Source: JAKAWQ01 sp963745975
GTDB taxonomy: Bacteria; Pseudomonadota; Alphaproteobacteria; Acetobacterales; Acetobacteraceae
Assembly: GCA_963745975.1 (NCBI GenBank)
Contig: CAVUZJ010000018.1
Coordinates: 124,001 to 188,000, forward strand
Reading direction: 5' to 3'
DNA: 64,000 nucleotides
Shown: piece after piece, positions 24,632 to 31,652 of the stretch
How the letters are laid out: the number at the start of each line of letters is the position of its first letter
Position numbering within the stretch: the stretch's first letter is position 1
Translations under genes and position numbers: made by a program
Notes under the pieces: model-generated
What the model saw: the letters and a program-made list of their open reading frames with translations, nothing else
What the model was told of the DNA's origin: nothing
The model's database searches: none

Positions 24632-25744
24632 ATGGACCAGCCCACACGGCGACAATCGATTCCCGTCACCATCGTGACCGGGTTCCTCGGCAGCGGCAAG
24701 ACGACCCTCCTCAACCGGCTGCTCAAGCAGAAGACGCTCGCCGACACGGCCGTCATCGTCAACGAGTTCGGCGAGGTGGGGATCGACCATCTTTTGGTCG
24801 AGCAGGCGATCGAGAATGCGGTGCTGCTCAAGAACGGCTGCATCTGCTGCACGGTGCGCGGCGATATCGCCGACACGCTCATCGAGCTTCGGGAGCGGCA
24901 AGAGAGGGGCGAGATCCCGGATTTCAGCCGCATAGCGATCGAGACCACCGGGCTCGCCGATCCGGGGCCGGTCGCGCATACGCTGGCCGAGGGCGGGGCC
25001 GAGACCGCGTGCCGGCTCGACGGCATCGTGGCGACCCTCGATGCGCTGGCCGGCGCGGGGAGCCTCGCGGCGCACGAGGAAGCGCGCCGGCAGGTCGCGA
25101 TGGCCGACCGCGTCCTGCTCACCAAGACCGACCTCGCCTCGGCAGCCGAGCGGAGCGCCACGGAGCGCGCCTTACGCGCGGTGAACGCAAGCGTGCCGAT
25201 GCGGGTTGCCGTCCATGGCGATGCGCCGGCCGCGGAGGTCTTTGGGGTCGGGCCGGGAAGCGGCGTTGCGGCCTGGCTCGGCGCGCCGCATGCGCATGAT
25301 CATTCCGCGCATGCGCATGGGCCGGAGGTCGCCGCCATCCTGATCACCCATGCGGCGCCGCTCGCCTGGCCGGCGCTGAAGCTCTGGCTCGATTCGGTGC
25401 TGTCGACGCGCGGGGCGGAGATTCTCCGCCTCAAAGGAATCGTTCGGCTCGCGGGGCAGGAGCGGCCGCTGGTGCTGCACGGCGTGCACCACGTGCTTCA
25501 CCCGCCGGCGTGGCTGCCGGCGGCGGCGCCGGCGCCCGAGGAAACTTCGATCGTCGTGATCGCGCGCGGGCTCGACGCGGCGGGTTTGCGCGAGAGCTTC
25601 GCCGCGGCACTCGCCTACCGCCGCAGCACAAGAGTGGCCGAGGCGAGCATCAGCCCCATGCCGAGCACCTCGCCCGCATCGATCCCCTCGCCGAAGAGCA
25701 GCACTGCGAGCACCACGCCGACGACGGGCGAGACGAAGGCATAG
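24632..25744 (+). CDS. CobW/COG0523 G3E GTPase, putative metal chaperone
   Basis: A 370-residue P-loop GTPase of the CobW/COG0523 family, which loads or traffics metals (cobalt, zinc, nitrile-hydratase metals). Walker A is VTGFLGSGKTTLLNRLL, NEFGEVGID is present, the metal motif CxCC is NGCICCTVRGD, Walker B-like ETTGLADPGP, and the guanine motif TKTD. A histidine-rich linker HAHDHSAHAHG lies between the domains, a common metal-binding feature. The last about 40 residues are odd: they read antisense to the EamA gene over 130 bases, Ser/Thr/Pro-rich and unlike the family end. A lost stop codon probably caused this extension. Start at 24632 behind GGGAGG. Confidence 0.9.
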   Translation: MDQPTRRQSIPVTIVTGFLGSGKTTLLNRLLKQKTLADTAVIVNEFGEVGIDHLLVEQAIENAVLLKNGCICCTVRGDIADTLIELRERQERGEIPDFSRIAIETTGLADPGPVAHTLAEGGAETACRLDGIVATLDALAGAGSLAAHEEARRQVAMADRVLLTKTDLASAAERSATERALRAVNASVPMRVAVHGDAPAAEVFGVGPGSGVAAWLGAPHAHDHSAHAHGPEVAAILITHAAPLAWPALKLWLDSVLSTRGAEILRLKGIVRLAGQERPLVLHGVHHVLHPPAWLPAAAPAPEETSIVVIARGLDAAGLRESFAAALAYRRSTRVAEASISPMPSTSPASIPSPKSSTASTTPTTGETKA

Positions 25745-26577
25745 CTGCCGGTGCGGCCCGCGCCCCAGTCACGCACGAGGAGGAAGTAGATGAGCGTCGC
25801 CCCGAGCGAGCCCGGCAGCAGCAGATAGAGCCAGGCGGCGAAGGCGGGCCAGCCCCAATGGCCGGCAAGCGCCGCCGCGGACCCGGGCTCGAACGCAAGC
25901 GAGGCCCCGAGAAGGAAGAAGCCGCCAATGCAGTTGCTCATTGCCGCCACCTCGCCGGGCGCCAGCGTCCGCATCAGCGGCCGCGCCAAGACCGAGCCCA
26001 GCGAATAGGAGAGGCAGCCGACGATCACGCCCGCCGCCCCCAAAAGCTCGGGCCAGCCGAGCCGGCCCTCCAGCGCCTTCTGGCCGAAGAGCATCACCGT
26101 GCCGGCCGCGCCGAGCGCAAGCGCCACCGATTGGCGGACGCTGAACCGTTCCTGTCCGGCCATGACGCTGAACCCGATCAGCGAGACCGGCGTGAGCGCC
26201 GAGCTGATCACCGTGGCGAGTCCGGCCGGCACGTACCGCAGTCCGTAGAGCTGGGTCACCTGGTTGAGCGCGATCATCAGCACGGAGACCAGGAGGAGCC
26301 GCGGCCAGAGCCGCCCCGGCAGCCTGATCCGCTGCCCGTTTGCCCAGCGCCATCCGAGCAGGGCCAATCCCGCCACCGCCCAGCGCGTGCCGGCGAACAA
26401 GCCCGGCGGCACGGTCGCGACGCCGACCTTCATGGCGAGCCACGTCGTGCCCCAGACGAAGCAGAGAAATGCGAACATCGCCCGCTGCCGGGCGAACGCC
26501 GCATCCGAGGCTGCCTCGCCGCCGGCCGTACCGAGACCGGCCGGGGTGAACCCTGCCGGTGCCTTGCGCAAAAACAT
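25615..26577 (-). CDS. EamA/DMT family transporter
   Basis: A 320-residue inner-membrane protein with about ten membrane segments and the internal two-fold repeat of drug/metabolite transporters. The first repeat holds FLCFVWGTTWLAMKVGV and GLRYVPAGLATVISSALTPV. The second holds LPGSLGATLIYFLLVRDWGA and YAFVSPVVGVVLAVLLFGEG. Such proteins export amino acids, metabolites or toxic analogues; the substrate is unknown. The ATG at 26575-26577 gives a 30-residue hydrophilic N-terminal tail before the first helix, and an internal start near MFAFLCF is possible. Its end overlaps the convergent CobW-like gene by 130 bases. Confidence 0.88.
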   Translation of the reverse strand: MFLRKAPAGFTPAGLGTAGGEAASDAAFARQRAMFAFLCFVWGTTWLAMKVGVATVPPGLFAGTRWAVAGLALLGWRWANGQRIRLPGRLWPRLLLVSVLMIALNQVTQLYGLRYVPAGLATVISSALTPVSLIGFSVMAGQERFSVRQSVALALGAAGTVMLFGQKALEGRLGWPELLGAAGVIVGCLSYSLGSVLARPLMRTLAPGEVAAMSNCIGGFFLLGASLAFEPGSAAALAGHWGWPAFAAWLYLLLPGSLGATLIYFLLVRDWGAGRTGSYAFVSPVVGVVLAVLLFGEGIDAGEVLGMGLMLASATLVLRR

Positions 26578-26878
26578 TGGGAAGAGGCTCGGGGGAAAGC
26601 TTGGACCAAACGCTCCGGGACGGGCGGTCGTTAACCAAGGCTAACAGCCCCCAATGCGGTGGAGAGAACGCAAGAATTCAGCCCTGCAATGCAATTGCAG
26701 GGCGAATTGTGGCCCTCGGCGATCGTTTCGGCGGGGCCCGATTCGGCGCCGGCGCGCGCTCCTGCTATAGCTGCGCCCTGTGCAGGTGCGCCATGTGCTG
26801 AACCCGCGTCCAGCCAGCGGCGCGCCGGCGCGGCGTAGCTAGCCGCGCGCCAGGGCGCGACGTGACAGGATCCGCATC
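26578..26878. other. intergenic region between the EamA transporter and the desaturase
   Basis: About 300 bases without a gene, divergent between two transcription units, so promoters of both must lie here. It contains a perfect 10-bp inverted repeat at 26681-26703 and a TATAGC-like -10 near 26766, but no clear -35. Nothing else recognisable. Confidence 0.6.
26681..26703. promoter_or_regulatory. perfect inverted repeat upstream of the desaturase, possible operator
   Basis: GCCCTGCAAT (26681-26690) and ATTGCAGGGC (26694-26703) flank a 3-base centre GCA. Symmetry with a short centre favours a dimeric regulator site over a terminator. It lies about 175 bases before the desaturase start and about 105 bases before the divergent EamA gene. 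Confidence 0.45.
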
Positions 26879-28045
26879 ATGAAAAGAGCCAGCCCCGACC
26901 GCGCGGACCAGATCGACTATCCGGCCTCGGCCGCGTTCTTCGCCATCCATCTCGCCTGCTTCGCCGCCCTCTTCACGGGGGTGACGCTGCGGGCGGCCGT
27001 GCTCGCGATCGCGCTCTATTTCCTCCGCATCTTCGCGATCGGCGCCGGTTACCACCGTTATTTCGCTCACCGCGCCTTCCGCACCAGCCGCGCTTTCCAG
27101 TTCATCCTGGGCTTCCTCGCCCAGACATCGGCGCAGCGCGGCGTGCTCTGGTGGGCGGCCCATCACCGCCGCCACCACAAGCACTCCGACACCGAGCTCG
27201 ACGTTCATTCGCCGATCCTGCGCAGCGTCTTCTATGCGCATGTCGGCTGGATCCTGGTCCCGCGCAACGAGGCGACCGACCTTGAGACCGTCCGTGACCT
27301 CGCGCGGTACAAGGAGCTGCGCTGGCTCGACCGGCATGCCTATCTCCCCGCCGCCACGCTCGCCTTCGCGACCTGGCTGATCGCCGGGCTGCCCGGCCTC
27401 GCGGTCGGCTTCTGCTGGAGCACGGTCGCGGTGTGGCACGCGACCTTCAGCATCAACTCGCTCGGCCATCTGCTCGGCCGCCGGCGCTACGTCACCGGCG
27501 ATCACTCCCGCAACAACTGGCTCCTGGCCCTGATCACGATGGGCGAGGGCTGGCACAACAACCACCACGCCTACCAGGCCTCCGTCCGGCAGGGCTTCCG
27601 CTGGTGGGAGTACGACTTCACTTTCTATCTGCTGCGGCTGCTCTCCTGCCTGGGCCTGGTGTGGGACCTGCACGCGCCGCCGAAGGCCGTGGTGAACCGC
27701 GAGCAGCGCCTCGGCCGCACCGTCATCGATCGCGCGGCGCGCCAGCTGGCCCTCTCGTTCCCCATCAACGCCATAGCCGGCCAGGCGCTCGATGCGCTTT
27801 CCCGCGCGCCGGGCTGGGCGGAGATGAAGTCCCGTGCGCTTTCCGCGCGCCTGCAGGCGGAGGCCTTCTGGAGCGAGTTCGACCTGCCGCAGATTCCCTC
27901 CCTGGAAGAGATGCGTGCCTACGCGCGCGCGCGCCTCGCGCAGACGCCCTCGCTCGACGAGATCGCCGTACGCGCCCGCGAGCGCCTGCTCGAGCTCGTC
28001 TATTCACGCCTGGTCGAGGCCGCCTGGAGAGAGGGACACACATGA
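26879..28045 (+). CDS. acyl-CoA/acyl-lipid delta-9-type fatty acid desaturase
   Basis: A 388-residue integral-membrane di-iron desaturase that introduces a cis double bond into saturated acyl chains. All three histidine boxes are present: HRYFAH (residues 59-64), HHRRHH (95-100) and HNNHH (226-230), plus the extra His in SLGHLLGRR. Four membrane segments are placed as in SCD-type enzymes. A C-terminal extension of about 100 residues after the desaturase core contains two related helices (IPSLEEMRAYARARL, TPSLDEIAVRARERL), a feature seen in some proteobacterial members. The start is at 26879. It is coupled by ATGA to a creatininase-family gene. Confidence 0.93.
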   Translation: MKRASPDRADQIDYPASAAFFAIHLACFAALFTGVTLRAAVLAIALYFLRIFAIGAGYHRYFAHRAFRTSRAFQFILGFLAQTSAQRGVLWWAAHHRRHHKHSDTELDVHSPILRSVFYAHVGWILVPRNEATDLETVRDLARYKELRWLDRHAYLPAATLAFATWLIAGLPGLAVGFCWSTVAVWHATFSINSLGHLLGRRRYVTGDHSRNNWLLALITMGEGWHNNHHAYQASVRQGFRWWEYDFTFYLLRLLSCLGLVWDLHAPPKAVVNREQRLGRTVIDRAARQLALSFPINAIAGQALDALSRAPGWAEMKSRALSARLQAEAFWSEFDLPQIPSLEEMRAYARARLAQTPSLDEIAVRARERLLELVYSRLVEAAWREGHT

Positions 28046-28857
28046 GCGAGGATTGGCGGCGTACGCACGAGTGGGGCGCTCTGACGCGGGCGGAGATCGC
28101 GAGGGCGCGGGATGAAGGCGCTCTGCCGGTGCTCAGCGTGGGTTCGGTCGAGCAGCACGGAGACCATTTGCCGGTGGACACGGACAGCGTCTCCGCCTTC
28201 CGCGTGGCGCTCGCCGCGGCCGCCGCTTGCCCCGATCCGCACGTGTTGGTGCTGCCGCCGCCGAACTTCGGATTCTCGCCGCACCATCGCGCATTCGCCG
28301 GCACCATTACGCTCTCGCTCGAGACCTTCGTCGGCATCGTCACGGATGTCGCCGAAAGCCTCCACCGCACCGGCTTTCGCCGCCTGCTCGTGGTCAACGG
28401 CCACGGCGGCAACCAGGGCCCGCTGACAGCGGCCTGCACCGCGCTCGTCAGCCGAGGGATCGGCGTAGGCTTCGTCAATTACTTCTCGCCGGGCGAGAAG
28501 GAATGGCTCGAGAAGCTTCCCGGAGAGCAGCGCGGCGTCGGCCATGCCTGCGCGTTCGAAACGGCGTTGCAGCTGGCGCTGCGCGAGCCCGGCGAGGCAG
28601 AGCGCATCGCCGGGCGCGTTCGCGGCCTGCCGCCCCGGCTCACGCCCTCCTATCTCGCGGGCCAGGCGCCGGATCCGCTGAAGCCGGCGCGGGCGAGCTG
28701 GGCCGCGATCTTTCCCGCCGGCGATGTCGGCTATATCGGCGATCCGGCGGCAGCGACCGCGGAGGCGGGCGCGGCGTTGCTGGAAGCGACCGTGGCGGCG
28801 CTGGCGCGCTTCTATGCCGATTTCGCCGCCGCACCGCTGCGCGTCGGCGCGGCCTGA
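28042..28857 (+). CDS. creatininase family protein (amidohydrolase)
   Basis: A 271-residue protein of the creatininase family, metal-dependent amidohydrolases acting on creatinine, N-formylated intermediates or peptides such as mycofactocin precursors. The metal-ligand region reads VGSVEQHGDHLPVDTDS with Glu, His and Asp in place. NFGFSPHHRAF, VVNGHGGNQGPL and GVGHACAFETAL complete the active site, with Glu and His ligands. All predicted ligands are retained. The ATG at 28042 overlaps the desaturase stop. The coupling with a fatty acid desaturase is unexpected; a biochemical link is not evident. A strong hairpin follows 59 bases downstream. Confidence 0.88.
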   Translation: MSEDWRRTHEWGALTRAEIARARDEGALPVLSVGSVEQHGDHLPVDTDSVSAFRVALAAAAACPDPHVLVLPPPNFGFSPHHRAFAGTITLSLETFVGIVTDVAESLHRTGFRRLLVVNGHGGNQGPLTAACTALVSRGIGVGFVNYFSPGEKEWLEKLPGEQRGVGHACAFETALQLALREPGEAERIAGRVRGLPPRLTPSYLAGQAPDPLKPARASWAAIFPAGDVGYIGDPAAATAEAGAALLEATVAALARFYADFAAAPLRVGAA

Positions 28858-28915
28858 GAGATCGCGGCGCGTTCGCTCGAATTCCGATCCGGCGAGGCGA
28901 AACAAAAGAGACCGC

Positions 28916-28942
28916 GCGCGGCCGCGCCGTGCTCGGCCGCGC
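28916..28942 (+). terminator. candidate terminator hairpin after the creatininase gene
   Basis: GCGCGGCCG (28916-28924) and CGGCCGCGC (28934-28942) form a perfect 9-bp GC stem with a 9-nt loop. It is followed by a weak pyrimidine stretch only. The rest of the 228-base gap to the next gene shows nothing recognisable. Confidence 0.45.
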
Positions 28943-29085
28943 CTGGGCCTGCCCTTTCAGACCGAGCGGTTGCCCGATGCGCGGAGCCGTATAGACTGCT
29001 AAGGATGGTTGCATCGGGCACCAGCGGGCAACGAACGAGCGAGCCAGGCGCGCGCTCCCGAAGTAGGCTCCCGGGCTGACGGGCC

Positions 29086-30058
29086 ATGGGCGATTCGGCG
29101 CACCCCATCCCCGGCCCACTCCCGCAGTTCGCGGTGCGATTGTCCTGCCCCGACCTCGCGCGGTGGCTCGACGGCAATACCGGCGTGCGCGGCTTCATCC
29201 GCCGCGATTCCGGAAAGCCGGGACCGCATGTCGGTCTGTTCGCCCTCACGCACGGCAACGAGATCGCCGGTGCGATCGCGCTCGTCCGCCTGCTCGAAGC
29301 GGATCTCCGGCCGGAACGCGGGCGGATCACTTTCGGCTTCGTCAATCTTATCGCGTTCGTCCGATTCGATCCGCGTCAGCCTACGGCATCGCGCTTCGTG
29401 GACGAGGACATGAACCGGCTCTGGGATCCGGCGGTGCTGGACGGGCCGCGGGAGTCGGGCGAGCTTGTGCGCGCGAGAGATCCGGCCCCTACTCGACGAG
29501 ATCGACATCTTGCTCGACCTCCATTCGATGCTCTGGCCATCGGAGCCGCTGATCCTGTGCGGCTCAGCCGCGAAAGGACGCGATCTCGCGCGCGGCATCG
29601 GGCAACCGCCGCTCATCGTTGCCGATCACGGGCACGCCAGCGGGCGGCGCATCATCGACTACACGCCGTTCGTGGATCCCGGCGATCCACGCGCGGCGAA
29701 CCTGGTCGAGGCGGGTCAGCACTGGGAGCCGGAGACGGTCGATACGATGCTCGCGGCGATCGCAGGGGTGCTGCGCCACGCCGGCCTGATCGGCGAGCAT
29801 CCTTGCTTGCCGGCGGGCGCGGAGGCCGCTCCCGAGCCGCGGTTCGCCGAGGTCATCCGCACGATCACGGCGAGCAGCGGCAATTTCAGCTTCGTTCAGC
29901 CGTTCCGCGGTGGCGCGATCGTGCCCAAATCCAACACGTTGATCGCGCTCGATGGGGACGAGGAAATCCGCACGCCCTGCGCCAACTGCCTCCTGGTCAT
30001 GCCGAGCCTGCGCCCGAGCCGGGGGCACACCACCGTGAGGCTGGCACGGATTATTTGA
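29086..30058 (+). pseudogene. succinylglutamate desuccinylase/aspartoacylase family gene, frameshifted
   Basis: Two overlapping frames together make one M14-like zinc amidase of about 323 residues. The first part (from 29086) carries VGLFALTHGNEIAGAIALV, with the His and Glu zinc ligands of HGNE, and FVDEDMNRLWDPAVL. The second frame, open to 30058, continues with REIRPLLDEIDILLDLHSML, with the third zinc-binding His in DLHS, then ADHGHASGRRIIDY, SSGNFSFVQPF and a normal end. The switch falls at about 29466-29482 (GTGCGCGCGAGAG), needing one base to be skipped. The first frame then runs out of phase to 30291. The gene is either inactivated or suffers a sequencing error. Both halves look well conserved, so any mutation is recent. 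Confidence 0.8.
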
Positions 30059-30064
30059 AAGACC

Positions 30065-30180
30065 AAGGGGGCTCTGCCCCCTTGCGGGTCCCCAACGCGC
30101 AAGCGCGTTGGGAGCCCCTCAACCCCCGCCAAGGGATCCGCCTTTGCCAGGGGGTCCGGGGGGACAGCGTCCCCCTGGTC
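30065..30180. repeat. cluster of three strong hairpins between convergent genes
   Basis: Three GC-rich inverted repeats lie in tandem: AAGGGGG/CCCCCTT (30065-30083), CCCAACGCGC/GCGCGTTGGG (30091-30112) with an AA loop, and GGGGGAC/GTCCCCC (30159-30175) nested in CCAGGGG/CCCCTGG. The arrangement resembles dispersed intergenic elements that I recall from Acetobacteraceae-like genomes. It lies between the plus-strand pseudogene and the minus-strand ferritin-like gene, so a two-way terminator role is likely. Confidence 0.65.
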
Positions 30181-30181
30181 T

Positions 30182-31000
30182 TCAGGCGAGGCGGGCGGCA
30201 AGCCTGCCGCGGCGGTACTGCATCAGCCGCCACGCCAGCTTCGCCGACAGATCTGAAAGCCGGCCCCGCGGCTTCAGGCCAACGGCCTTGAAGATCATGC
30301 CCATACCGCGCTCGACATGGCGGAAGCGGTAATAGCCGATCGCCTGGGCAAAATAGGCGGCGATGCAGCGATCGTGCCGGTAGGCACTCGATTCCGGCTC
30401 GTTCCCGCAATGAAACGCGAAAGCCAGCTCATCGTCCTCGCTCTCGGTGATGCGGCCGGCGGCGATCTTGAGCCGCCTCAGCATGCCGATCCGCTCGCGG
30501 CCGAGATAGCGGCGCATGTGGTCGTAGAATAGCTTGAAATGACGGAACTCGTCGGCGGCGATGAGGCGGCAGATGATCTTGAGCACCGGCTCCTCGGTCG
30601 CCTCGCCGAGCGCCGTGTAGTAGGAGGAGGTTCCGGTCTCGACCATGCAGCGCGCGATCAGCTCGCCGGTTCGCGAGCCGCGGACCGAGCTTTCCGCCTC
30701 CAGCGGCAGGCTGTAGCCCGCGCGATAGCGAGCGAAGGATGCCCTGTAGTCCCACGCGGGATCGGCGAGCATGGCCCAGCGGCCGAGCGCATCGCCGTGC
30801 TGCACCTCCTCGATGGCCCAATAGTCCGCGGCCTGGCGGAAGTCGGGGTCGTCGGCAAAGACGTTGTTGAGATAGCGCGCGTAGTCGGTGCCGTTGCGCT
30901 CGACCATCGCCGCCGCTTTGACGAGCGGGACGATCGCCGGATCGATCTTCGCGGCATCGAACCGCTCCCAGGGTACCTCGTCGATGTTCCAATGCTTCAT
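30182..31000 (-). CDS. ferritin-like di-iron domain protein
   Basis: A 272-residue, mainly helical soluble protein with the paired E-x-x-H signatures of the ferritin-like superfamily. The first is DYWAIEEVQHGDALGRW and the second is RLIAADEFRHFKLFYDHM, plus further Glu residues in the helices between (MVETGTSSYYTALGEATEEP). This supports a di-iron site like that of rubrerythrin, acyl-ACP desaturase or bacterial ferritin-like oxidases. The substrate is unknown. The ATG at 30998-31000 (MKHWNIDEVPW) is preferred over an upstream frame. It lies 241 bases after atpC on the same strand and may be transcribed separately. Confidence 0.8.
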   Translation of the reverse strand: MKHWNIDEVPWERFDAAKIDPAIVPLVKAAAMVERNGTDYARYLNNVFADDPDFRQAADYWAIEEVQHGDALGRWAMLADPAWDYRASFARYRAGYSLPLEAESSVRGSRTGELIARCMVETGTSSYYTALGEATEEPVLKIICRLIAADEFRHFKLFYDHMRRYLGRERIGMLRRLKIAAGRITESEDDELAFAFHCGNEPESSAYRHDRCIAAYFAQAIGYYRFRHVERGMGMIFKAVGLKPRGRLSDLSAKLAWRLMQYRRGRLAARLA

Positions 31001-31210
31001 GGCGTGCGCCGGTTCCGTTATCTCTTCTTCGTGGCCTGCCCGTTCTCCTCGCTCGCCCTCGACTGCGGCGAGCCATGGCGCCGGGAGATCGGCATGCGCC
31101 GGAGGCCGATGCCTCCGCCTCGGCGAATCGTCGCAGACTGCCACCTGTTCGGGCCGGCAGGAAGGATCTTCCACGGAATCCAATAGCTTGCAAGCCGCAC
31201 GGCGGCCATG

Positions 31211-31236
31211 CCCGCGACGCCGGCTTGTCTCGCGGG
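31211..31236 (-). terminator. possible terminator stem after atpC
   Basis: CCCGCGA (31211-31217) and TCGCGGG (31230-31236) form a 7-bp stem with a 12-nt loop, just downstream of the atpC stop. There is no U tract. The remaining 210 bases to the ferritin-like gene hold nothing else recognisable. Confidence 0.35.
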
Positions 31237-31241
31237 TCGGC

Positions 31242-31649
31242 TCAGGGCGCCTCGGCGGCGGCGATCATTGCGCGGGCGATCCTGAGGGCGGCGAGGGCCG
31301 CGTCCCGGGCGGCGACGTCCATCTTGTCCACCGCCTCCCAGGCCGCCTCGGCGGCGGCGAGCCGGCGCTCGCCCTCCGCCTTCGAAAGCTCGGCGGGGGG
31401 ATGCACCTCGTCCGCAAGCACCGTGCAGCGCTCCGGCGTGATCTCGGCGAAGCCGCCGGCGACGAAGAGCTTCGTCGTCACCTGGCCGCCCTCGTAGAGG
31501 CTCGCGAAGCCGCCGCGCAGCGTCACGATCATCGGCGCATGGCCGGGAAGCACGCCGATATCGCCCTCCTCGGCGGGAACCACCACCATGTCGACGGGCC
31601 GTGAGAGCAGGAGCTTCTCCGGGCTCACGATCTCGAGTGCGACCGGCAT
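31242..31649 (-). CDS. atpC: F1F0 ATP synthase subunit epsilon
   Basis: The 135-residue epsilon subunit regulates and couples F1 to the c-ring. Its N-terminal beta-sandwich is clear: LEIVSPEKLLLSRPVDMVVV, GDIGVLPGHAPMIVTL, and KLFVAGGFAEITPERCTVLADE. A C-terminal helical hairpin of Ala/Glu/Arg-rich sequence follows (EGERRLAAAEAAWEAVD). It is the last gene of the F1 operon, three bases after atpD, and length is normal for alphaproteobacteria. Confidence 0.96.
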   Translation of the reverse strand: MPVALEIVSPEKLLLSRPVDMVVVPAEEGDIGVLPGHAPMIVTLRGGFASLYEGGQVTTKLFVAGGFAEITPERCTVLADEVHPPAELSKAEGERRLAAAEAAWEAVDKMDVAARDAALAALRIARAMIAAAEAP

Positions 31650-31652
31650 GGC

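Noticed and set aside
30065..30180. CRISPR array
   Set aside because: The inverted repeats differ from each other; there are no equal-length direct repeats with unique spacers.
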